Shown here piece after piece: positions 1 to 4,620 of a stretch of 8,288 nt of DNA (position 1 is its first letter; every line of letters starts with the position of its first letter). The notes under the pieces were generated by a model. The model did no database searches. It was not told the DNA's origin and was given only the letters and a program-made list of their open reading frames with translations. The position numbers and the translations under genes are program-made. Source of the DNA: Candidatus Sumerlaeota bacterium (GTDB lineage Bacteria; Sumerlaeota; Sumerlaeia; JADFCT01); the NCBI GenBank assembly GCA_026398575.1, contig JAPLSP010000168.1, positions 1 through 8,288 of the forward strand. The letters run 5' to 3'.

Positions 1-144
1 TACCCTGGGCGCGCCTGTTCCCAGGCAATGTACTGCGGCGCAAGAAGAATAGTCGAAGTCCCACGCTCCCGCATAAAGAATATCGCAATAAGAAAGCGCA
101 GATCCGCTGTCAGAGTTGGAAAAATTAAGCCCTTGCCATGCCCC
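1..144 (-). repeat. Near-identical in-frame repeat of the beta-helix gene, copy 2 (at window edge)
   Basis: This 144-bp stretch matches 616-759 with three mismatches (at 100, 111 and 125). The offset is 615 bp, exactly 205 codons, so the repeat is in frame and encodes residues 307-354. One mismatch is silent; the others change Ile to Asn and Asn to Asp. Just outside the match (beyond 144 and 759) the two units are only distantly similar. The match reaches the first base of the window, so its true left limit is unknown. Confidence 0.95.
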
Positions 145-1062
145 GCGCGTTTCATTGTCGCTGGAAAAAATTATCCGCTCTGTTTCCGTTCCTTGAGCCA
201 GCAAGGAGCCATTGACAAGGCACTTCGTATCTCCGGCAAAGTAGAATCGGCTCCCCGGCGAGAGCGTCAACCGATTGCCGGAAGCAACACTTATCGAACC
301 CAGCACGTCAAAGTCCGCTTGGGGCCACACCGTTGTTTGGGTCAGCTGACTCCCGAATATCCCCCACCGGTTGTTGGCTCCGTTTCCAAACGAAACTACC
401 TCTGCCATTACGCTCGCCATGTTGTTCATCGGGCAGATTACGCCGTATTCTCCGTTTGTGCTCACGGTGCAGGCGCTTACGGTAATGCCGGCGTCAGAGT
501 TACACACTATCCCTGACCCGGAATTGTCCGATATAATGCAATCGCTCAGAACCGGATCGCCGCCATTCACTGACTCTATGCCGTTCCTGTTTGATTGGGC
601 AATGATGCAATGATCTACCCTGGGCGCGCCTGTTCCCAGGCAATGTACTGCGGCGCAAGAAGAATAGTCGAAGTCCCACGCTCCCGCATAAAGAATATCG
701 CAATAAGAAAGCGCCGATCCGCTGTTAGAGTTGGAAAAAATAAGCCCTTGCCATGCCCCAGGGATTTCTGACGATGCCGTGAAGATCACGCGGTCAAGCT
801 CAGTACCATTGGCTAACAACTTGCCTTCTACCAGGATATGATAGCTTCCCTGTGCGACGATCTGAACGCCCGCTTCAATGGTCAGCGTCTGGCCGCTTGG
901 CACATGCGCATCGCCCGTCAGGTTATATGGGCCGCCGCTTTTCGTCCATGTGCCGGAAACATCTCCAGAAATATTTGTTGCCGGCCATGCTTGGGGTATA
1001 AACAATGCTAAACAAAATGATGTGATTAGCTGAGAAGCAGCAGTTTTCCATGCAGTACTCAT
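1..1062 (-). CDS. Secreted right-handed beta-helix repeat protein, N-terminal 354 residues (runs off left edge)
   Basis: The frame is open from an ATG at 1062 to the window edge with no stop, so the C-terminus is missing. It begins with a signal peptide (hydrophobic core about residues 11-25, likely cut near AWPA at 25-28). The mature part has short Gly/Asn/Ser-rich strands with regularly placed Cys, for example HCIIAQSNRNGI (151-162), SDCIISDNSGSGIVC (173-187) and SACTVSTNGEYGVIC (196-210). This is the pattern of parallel beta-helix (pectate-lyase-fold) coils. Two units of 205 residues are visible: TLTIEAGVQI (59-68) matches LTLSPGSRFY (265-274), and residues 102-149 match 307-354 at 46 of 48 positions. 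An AAAAGGAT Shine-Dalgarno-like stretch (1071-1078) lies 8-9 bases before the ATG. The family includes polysaccharide lyases and surface adhesins. No catalytic residues can be assigned, so substrate and function are unknown. The neighbouring secreted genes favour a role outside the cell. Confidence 0.82.
   Translation of the reverse strand, partial: MSTAWKTAASQLITSFCLALFIPQAWPATNISGDVSGTWTKSGGPYNLTGDAHVPSGQTLTIEAGVQIVAQGSYHILVEGKLLANGTELDRVIFTASSEIPGAWQGLIFSNSNSGSALSYCDILYAGAWDFDYSSCAAVHCLGTGAPRVDHCIIAQSNRNGIESVNGGDPVLSDCIISDNSGSGIVCNSDAGITVSACTVSTNGEYGVICPMNNMASVMAEVVSFGNGANNRWGIFGSQLTQTTVWPQADFDVLGSISVASGNRLTLSPGSRFYFAGDTKCLVNGSLLAQGTETERIIFSSDNETRGAWQGLNFSNSDSGSALSYCDILYAGAWDFDYSSCAAVHCLGTGAPRV
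616..759 (-). repeat. Near-identical in-frame repeat of the beta-helix gene, copy 1
   Basis: Partner of the copy at 1-144, with 141 of 144 bases identical. It encodes residues 102-149, from GAWQGL through GTGAPRV. The reading frame then continues into unique beta-helix sequence (DHCIIAQSNRNG and onward). Confidence 0.95.
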
Positions 1063-1096
1063 AGCGGCCTATCCTTTTAAGCAAATTATTTGAAAT

Positions 1097-1160
1097 GGCG
1101 TTGTCTCAATCTGGATCTTTTTCGGGAATTGCTTCTTGGCGGCATTGTCTGAGACTGGAT
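1097..1160. repeat. Imperfect 20-bp direct repeat in the leader of the beta-helix gene
   Basis: Bases 1097-1116 and 1141-1160 agree at 16 of 20 positions (shared GGC-TTGTCT and CTGGAT), 44 bp apart. Each unit has a small inverted repeat at its centre (TTG-TCT-CAA and GTCT-G-AGAC). They lie between the presumed transcription start (about 1200) and the start codon. They could be paired protein-binding sites or leader RNA elements; no known regulator site is recognised. Confidence 0.35.
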
Positions 1161-1207
1161 GGCGTTTTGGAAAAAGCCTAAGGTGCTTTCTTCATAAAAT
1201 ATCCTAT

Positions 1208-1235
1208 ATCATATAAATCTCTGCCATGCTGGCAA
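1208..1235 (-). promoter_or_regulatory. Candidate sigma70 promoter of the beta-helix gene
   Basis: Read on the minus strand, TTGCCA (1235-1230; 5 of 6 match to TTGACA) lies 16 bases before TATGAT (1213-1208; 5 of 6 match to TATAAT). Transcription would start near 1200, leaving a leader of about 140 nt before the ATG at 1062. This is the best promoter match in the gap. Confidence 0.5.
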
Positions 1236-1259
1236 ATTAAACACATTATGCACGTCAAA

Positions 1260-1288
1260 CTTTTATGAGCGATGGGCAATAAAGTCAA
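1260..1288 (-). promoter_or_regulatory. Alternative weaker promoter for the beta-helix gene
   Basis: On the minus strand TTGACT (1288-1283; 5 of 6) is followed after 17 bases by TAAAAG (1265-1260; 4 of 6). The spacing is ideal but the -10 box is weak. It could be a second start upstream of the promoter at 1208-1235, or chance in AT-rich DNA. Confidence 0.25.
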
Positions 1289-1289
1289 G

Positions 1290-1315
1290 GCCCAAAAACA
1301 CAATTGATTTTTGGC
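1290..1315. terminator. Possible weak hairpin downstream of the GH123-like gene
   Basis: An inverted repeat CCAAAAA (1292-1298) / TTTTTGG (1308-1314) with a 9-base loop lies about 57 bases past the stop of the GH123-like gene. The stem is mostly A-T, and no clean T-run follows on the minus strand, so this is a poor intrinsic terminator. It is noted only because no better one is visible. Confidence 0.18.
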
Positions 1316-1371
1316 TATTTATGATCTTGATGTAGTATGATTTTTTATTGTGGAGCGCACTCAACTAAAAA

Positions 1372-3141
1372 TTAATTCATTGTTCCCTGAAGTGCCAGAA
1401 TCTGATCGGCGATGGCGCGACGGATGGAGTTGAGCCGTCCGAAGCCGGACGCTTTTTCGGGGCTCATGACGTCGAAGCCGTCGGCGGGGAAGCGCTGTCC
1501 GCCGCTCGAATAAGCCGTCCAATCGTCCGTGATGGAATCGGCGATGGATTTAAGAAGCGCTTCCGCCTTTTGGCGTTCGGCTTCAATCTTCTGCAACTCG
1601 GCGCCGGTTTTGGCTGTCTTGCCCGCTTCGGCGATGAGCTGTTCGAGCCGGCATACATATTTCAGATCGTCAATGCCCTCGCGCGAACGCTCATAGTCCA
1701 GCGTCGGATAAACCTGCTCGCCATTGGCGCGCACGAACGAGCCTTTTTGATTGTCCAGGCTGTAGTACCACTCCACCTTCCCGCGCAAACCATACTTGCT
1801 CATTTTCCAGAAGAAGAAGCCGAATGGAAATCTGCCCGAGCCGGCGTTGACGAACCAGGGAATGGCGCCGGTCTTCTCTTGCACCTCCATGAGAAAGCCC
1901 CGGTTCATCAGGCGGCGGCCTTTGTTGTGGTGGTCAATGCCGTCCCAGCCGTTGTTGAACGTGGCCACGTTGAGATAGGGCGCCATCGCTATGACTTCCA
2001 TATAGCCGTTCATATCGCTCGTCATCGCGATCTCGGGCAGTTCCTCCCATGCGAATTTCGCCAGCCGCCCCGCGACGCCCACGCCTTCGATCCCCTTGTT
2101 GGTCAGCTCATCTCCGATGCTCATCAGCACCGGCGGATCGTGCTTCTGCGTCTCGGCATGAAGCAGCCTCATCACCTTGATGAATTTTTGCTGCCAGCGC
2201 CGGCTGGTTTCGCTGCCGTAGCCTGCCAGCGCCGTCAGCTGGAGTTCCATCGGCGTGGCGAAATACAGCGTGGCTGGGTATCCGGCCTTCTTATAGGCTT
2301 CGATGAACTCGCCCAACTCCGTCGTGTCGGTATCGTGGACGGGTAGGTGAAACTTATAAAGCGGCGCGACGGTCGTCATTCCATGCGCGCGCATGTCGGC
2401 CAGTTGCGCCTCCAGGGCTTTCGGGTCCTTGGGGCTGGAATAGTTGAATCCCAGCGCGAACGGCGGATCGCTCAAGCGAATCGGCAGCACTTCGAGGATC
2501 ATCGAGATCGCGCCGATGGGCTTGCCTTTGGATGTGACCGTCACTTCGCCGCGATAAATTCCAGCCTTGGCGTTTTCCGGAACCTTCACCGTGCACCAGA
2601 AATATTCGACGCTATGGGCGGCCATGTCCCAGGGATGGCCGACGGGCATCAGCATGTCATGCGCGCCGCCGAGATAGCCTTCGACCGAAGTGATCGCCAG
2701 ATTGGCCGCCGGGATCGCTCCCACTACACCCTTCAGTTCGCCCGCCGTGATGAACACTTGTTCCAAGTCCTCTTTCGCCCGCAGCAGGAAACTGAACGGC
2801 TCGTATTCGCCCGGCGCTGCAAAGAGGCTGGCTTCGCGCGGATTGCCGGCGGCCTCGCGATTTACGGCGACTTGGAGAGGCGACTTATAGGCGACGGTCG
2901 CGCCGTCGGCCATGCGAATCGTCACCTCCTGCGCCTTGGAATAAACGAGCGGCTTGCCGATCAGCGGTTTCTGATCCTGCGTCGGGTTCTCATTATAGTC
3001 GGTCACATACAAGTCCACTTCCGCAGCCAACAACGCGTTGGCCGTCAAAAACAAAAAAGCTAAAATAATCGGGCAACATTTCAGGCTCATCACAAATCTT
3101 TGCATCTGCATTCCCCAAGCTGACGCATTTCCTAGCCGCAT
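1372..3141 (-). CDS. Secreted glycoside-hydrolase-like protein, GH123 (former DUF4091) type
   Basis: This 589-residue protein has a signal sequence (hydrophobic stretch PIILAFLFLTANALLAA, about 25-41). A beta-rich N-terminal domain follows with GEYEPFSFLLR (111-121) and AGIYRGEVTV (193-202), phrases typical of the domain preceding GH123-type barrels. The centre looks like a (beta/alpha)8 barrel, with an adjacent Asp-Glu pair in SIGDEL (D344, E345). GH123 enzymes use such a pair for substrate-assisted hydrolysis of N-acetylgalactosaminides. The C-terminal ERSREGIDDLKYVCRLEQL (484-502) matches the usual REGI-DY-YL helix of the family. I infer an exported hydrolase acting on an amino-sugar glycan; the substrate cannot be read from the sequence. 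The frame extends five codons upstream to a TTG, but a GGAGGG ribosome site 7 bases before the ATG at 3141 decides the start. A second in-frame ATG at residue 13 has GGGGA before it and would give a shorter signal peptide. A 129-bp gap separates it from the upstream CBM-like gene, with which it may share a transcript. Confidence 0.75.
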   Translation of the reverse strand: MRLGNASAWGMQMQRFVMSLKCCPIILAFLFLTANALLAAEVDLYVTDYNENPTQDQKPLIGKPLVYSKAQEVTIRMADGATVAYKSPLQVAVNREAAGNPREASLFAAPGEYEPFSFLLRAKEDLEQVFITAGELKGVVGAIPAANLAITSVEGYLGGAHDMLMPVGHPWDMAAHSVEYFWCTVKVPENAKAGIYRGEVTVTSKGKPIGAISMILEVLPIRLSDPPFALGFNYSSPKDPKALEAQLADMRAHGMTTVAPLYKFHLPVHDTDTTELGEFIEAYKKAGYPATLYFATPMELQLTALAGYGSETSRRWQQKFIKVMRLLHAETQKHDPPVLMSIGDELTNKGIEGVGVAGRLAKFAWEELPEIAMTSDMNGYMEVIAMAPYLNVATFNNGWDGIDHHNKGRRLMNRGFLMEVQEKTGAIPWFVNAGSGRFPFGFFFWKMSKYGLRGKVEWYYSLDNQKGSFVRANGEQVYPTLDYERSREGIDDLKYVCRLEQLIAEAGKTAKTGAELQKIEAERQKAEALLKSIADSITDDWTAYSSGGQRFPADGFDVMSPEKASGFGRLNSIRRAIADQILALQGTMN

Positions 3142-3148
3142 GGCAGAA

Positions 3149-3154
3149 CCCTCC
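3149..3154 (-). promoter_or_regulatory. Strong ribosome binding site fixing the start of the GH123-like gene
   Basis: GGAGGG on the minus strand is followed by 7 bases and the ATG at 3141. It lies just downstream of the upstream in-frame TTG (3156), so that TTG cannot be the start served by this site. The 11-bp palindrome CCAAG-T-CTTGG (3153-3163) overlaps the site. Confidence 0.7.
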
Positions 3155-3194
3155 AAGTCTTGGGAATTTCTCTGTATTGCTCAGGACGCTTTTT

Positions 3195-3219
3195 AGCGTT
3201 GATTAGCGTTGATTAGCGG
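3195..3219. repeat. Decamer tandem repeat AGCGTTGATT
   Basis: Two perfect copies (3195-3204, 3205-3214) are followed by a broken third (AGCGGTTGCT). Just before it, ACGCT-TTTT-AGCGT (3186-3199) forms a 5-bp inverted repeat. From memory, closely related TTAGCG...ATTAGCGGT words occur as scattered intergenic repeats in several unrelated bacterial phyla; I cannot search to confirm this. Confidence 0.6.
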
Positions 3220-3237
3220 TTGCTTGTAAGCGTTTTT

Positions 3238-3274
3238 CATTTTTCATTTCTCATTTTACATTTTACATTCTCAT
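3238..3274. repeat. Heptamer-phased AT-rich tract (ATGnnAA on the minus strand)
   Basis: CAT occurs at 3238, 3245, 3252, 3259 and 3266, exactly every 7 bases, and again at 3272 after 6. On the minus strand this reads as repeated ATGTAAA / ATGAGAA / ATGAAAA units, beginning at the stop codon of the CBM-like gene. It gives a simple Lys/Asn/Met-rich peptide in any frame without a stop and is not coding. It may be a slipped-strand simple repeat or a dispersed intergenic element. Confidence 0.65.
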
Positions 3275-4050
3275 TCTTCCATCTTTCCGCCCACCGGCAC
3301 GAGTTCCACGTCATCCAGCCAAATCGTTCCCAAGCCGATACAGTAGAGGTAAACAGCATAAGTGTCCTTGTTCCCAGACGGCTTGCCTGAGACAGTGTAT
3401 TGCTTCCACTCGCCACCGATCTTCTCCCGCAGGACGCCGCCGGCGCCTTCCTCGAAGTTGACAAACAGCATATTGTCACCTTCGCCCTGCGCCCAGAAAG
3501 TGAGTTTGTATTCCTGCGCGCCGGGGATGGACGGCAGCGGCGGCGTGCTGATTCCGATCCGGCCTTTCTGCCCCGTGCATGTAATGCGGGCGGAGAATTT
3601 GCCCGAATGGACGTGCTCCGCGCGTTCCTCCCAGGAATTCTCATAATCCCCGCCCCAACTCCAACCGCCCCACCACAGCCATCGCGAGCGGTTCTTCGCC
3701 GAGTTCTTGTTCACCTGCTCGAACGAGCCGTTCTGGATGAAGTTGAGCGGCGGATTCTCGACCGACAGCGATTGCGGCTGATACGCGCCGGCCTGGCGCT
3801 CCTGAAGCATCTTCGTCCGCTTCGTGTATGCGGCGTCGCTGATCAACCCCTCCGCGCGTTGCTTCTCGACGGTCCTAATCGCCTCGGCGATCCGCTCCTT
3901 GGGCCAAAACTGCTGTGTCAGCCCTTCCTTGGTGGGACTTGTCTGACCTTCCTTCGCGCCCTGCGCTTGGGTTTCCTGAGTGAAGACCAATATTGAACAA
4001 AGCCCCAGCGCCGCTAATACTCTGGCTAAACCGATCCATATCCTGCTCAT
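3271..4050 (-). CDS. Secreted protein with C-terminal carbohydrate-binding-like (jelly-roll) domain
   Basis: The 259-residue protein has a signal peptide (hydrophobic 9-23, likely cut near TQAQ at 27-30). A charged helical segment follows (about 50-85) that includes AEGLISDAAYTKRTKMLQ, resembling short-linker motifs of the SHOCT type. Residues 103-253 form a beta-sandwich of the CBM4/9 or galactose-binding-like kind: FIQNGSFEQ (104-112), a Trp-rich loop (WLWWGGWSW, 124-132), SGKFSARI (149-156), YKLTFWAQGEGD (181-192), EWKQYTVSG (214-222) and GTIWLDDVELVPV (241-253). No catalytic site is visible, so binding of sugar or of another surface component is inferred. AAGGGGG (4057-4063) sits 6 bases before the ATG. 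The start overlaps the stop of the antitoxin gene as ATGA, implying translational coupling. Wall anchoring is not evident. Confidence 0.72.
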   Translation of the reverse strand: MSRIWIGLARVLAALGLCSILVFTQETQAQGAKEGQTSPTKEGLTQQFWPKERIAEAIRTVEKQRAEGLISDAAYTKRTKMLQERQAGAYQPQSLSVENPPLNFIQNGSFEQVNKNSAKNRSRWLWWGGWSWGGDYENSWEERAEHVHSGKFSARITCTGQKGRIGISTPPLPSIPGAQEYKLTFWAQGEGDNMLFVNFEEGAGGVLREKIGGEWKQYTVSGKPSGNKDTYAVYLYCIGLGTIWLDDVELVPVGGKMEE

Positions 4051-4331
4051 AGAAATCCCCCTTGTGCTAAAGAGTTCCCTAATTCCTGCGCAGCCTCTTC
4101 CAACGAAATCGCCCGTTCTTTGCCTGTGCGATATGCCTTCAGGATGCGTTTTGCATCCAGCGCATCCGCCTTTTCATCCAAGGCTTCCAGCGTTTCCAGA
4201 TCTTCCACGGAAACAATCGCTGCCAGCGATTTGCCTCGGCGCGTTAGCAGCACGCGCTCTTTGGCATAGGCTGCCCGGCTGATCGCTTCCGAAAAACAGC
4301 GTTTCAGGGCGCCAGTGGATAACGTGATCAA
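4047..4331 (-). CDS. Phd/YefM-type antitoxin-like DNA-binding protein without adjacent toxin
   Basis: This 94-residue protein matches the Phd/YefM pattern. An N-terminal DNA-binding part (about 1-45) has LKRCFSEAISRAAY (9-22), ERVLLTRRGKSLAAIVSVEDLETLEAL (25-51) and the family's conserved R-G-K/P-x-A-A-I/L-V core. An acidic and helical C-terminus (52-90) follows, normally the toxin-binding arm. Such proteins neutralise a RelE/ParE, Doc or VapC-type toxin and repress their own promoter. The start is TTG at 4331, chosen because an AAAGG site (4340-4344) lies 8 bases upstream, the family usually begins at this ITLS/T position, and no ATG exists in frame before the preceding stop. The next gene, overlapping by ATGA, is a secreted protein rather than a toxin. 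It is therefore either an orphan antitoxin, possibly acting as a regulator of the operon, or a relic of a lost module. Confidence 0.8.
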   Translation of the reverse strand: MITLSTGALKRCFSEAISRAAYAKERVLLTRRGKSLAAIVSVEDLETLEALDEKADALDAKRILKAYRTGKERAISLEEAAQELGNSLAQGGFL

Positions 4332-4339
4332 TGCAGTGG

Positions 4340-4344
4340 CCTTT
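4340..4344 (-). promoter_or_regulatory. Ribosome binding site supporting the TTG start of the antitoxin gene
   Basis: AAAGG on the minus strand is followed by 8 bases and TTG at 4331. There is no alternative ATG or GTG between the upstream in-frame stop and this TTG. Confidence 0.5.
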
Positions 4345-4357
4345 ACATCAAGTTCTC

Positions 4358-4423
4358 ATTATGACAGTGAGCTCATCAAAGAACCTTGTTGAATGTTTGA
4401 ACCAGAACGTAACCTTGTCAAGG
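4358..4423 (-). promoter_or_regulatory. Candidate promoter and operator of the antitoxin operon
   Basis: On the minus strand a perfect -35 hexamer TTGACA (4421-4416) is embedded in the palindrome CCTTG-T-CAAGG (4413-4423). The same 8-mer AACCTTGT occurs at 4382-4389 and 4411-4418, 29 bp apart. The hexamer at 17-bp spacing (AAACAT, 4398-4393) is a poor -10. A better -10, CATAAT (4363-4358), lies closer to the gene but has no good -35. Phd-family antitoxins usually bind palindromes in their own promoter, so autoregulation here is a reasonable inference. The exact transcription start is uncertain. Confidence 0.42.
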
Positions 4424-4452
4424 CGAAATAATCGGATTTTTGGGATCATTGA

Positions 4453-4620
4453 ATGACCATCCAGATTTGTCCCTTCCATCCCAGCAGGCCATCCTGCTAT
4501 GCTCGGCTTGCCGTCGTTAAGGTGCTTCTCGTTGCCGCTCTGGCTGTTTTTGCTGCTGGTACTTTTCTGATTCGGCCCTTCGCGGGCTACGACGCAAAGA
4601 GAGGGAATTTCAATGTCTGA
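4453..4620 (+). CDS. Possible 55-residue single-pass membrane peptide, overlapping the AsmA-like gene
   Basis: An ATG at 4453 opens a frame to TGA at 4618-4620. It has a basic N-terminal part (CYARLAVVK, 15-23), a hydrophobic run VLLVAALAVFAAGTFLI (24-40) and a polar basic end (GYDAKRGNFNV). This is the layout of a small anchored membrane protein. Its stop overlaps the first 8 bases of the AsmA-like gene in another frame, as in coupled genes. A weak GGGA lies 7 bases before the ATG. An internal GTG at residue 24 is an alternative start. No family is recognised. It could also be chance coding in leader DNA, since the ribosome site is weak and the N-terminal third is unusual in composition. Confidence 0.35.
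   Translation: MTIQICPFHPSRPSCYARLAVVKVLLVAALAVFAAGTFLIRPFAGYDAKRGNFNV
4483..4498 (+). other. Perfect 6-bp hairpin upstream of the AsmA-like gene
   Basis: AGCAGG (4483-4488), loop CCAT, CCTGCT (4493-4498). No T-run follows, so it is not an intrinsic terminator. It would lie in the leader of the AsmA-like gene, or inside the small membrane ORF if that is translated. Confidence 0.3.
4601..4605 (+). promoter_or_regulatory. Ribosome binding site of the AsmA-like gene
   Basis: GAGGG, within AGAGAGGG (4598-4605), lies 7 bases before the ATG at 4613 and supports that start. It lies inside the coding frame of the small membrane ORF. Confidence 0.7.

Larger units (their letters stand above)
1063..1371. 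other. AT-rich intergenic region between two co-oriented secreted-protein genes
   Basis: I see no credible gene in these 309 bases. They are clearly more AT-rich than the flanking genes. They contain two candidate promoters for the beta-helix gene (about 1208-1235 and 1260-1288), an imperfect 20-bp direct repeat in the presumed leader (1097-1160), and a short AT-rich inverted repeat (1290-1315) downstream of the GH123-like gene. Confidence 0.7.

Noticed and set aside
28..703. Short frames on both strands in the left region
   Set aside because: They are out-of-frame readings of the partial beta-helix gene, which itself is open across the whole stretch with a signal peptide and repeat structure.
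1..759. The 144-bp repeat as an insertion sequence or CRISPR unit
   Set aside because: There are two copies only, in frame within one gene, 205 codons apart, with no inverted ends and no spacer pattern.
1570..3063. Two long plus-strand frames (258 and 238 codons) in the same register opposite the GH123-like gene
   Set aside because: The opposite strand has a signal peptide, family motifs and a strong ribosome site. The plus-strand translations are Arg/His-rich with no recognisable pattern.
3142..3156. Five-codon N-terminal extension of the GH123-like protein from a TTG
   Set aside because: The GGAGGG ribosome site lies within that extension and is spaced for the ATG at 3141.
3186..3199. ACGCT-TTTT-AGCGT as terminator of the CBM-like gene
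   Set aside because: The stem is only 5 bp and no T-run follows on the minus strand.
3237..3644. 135-codon minus-strand frame overlapping the CBM-like gene and the heptamer tract
   Set aside because: It is in a different frame from the gene with clear domain motifs. Its C-terminal KNENVKCKMRNEK is only a read-through of the simple repeat.
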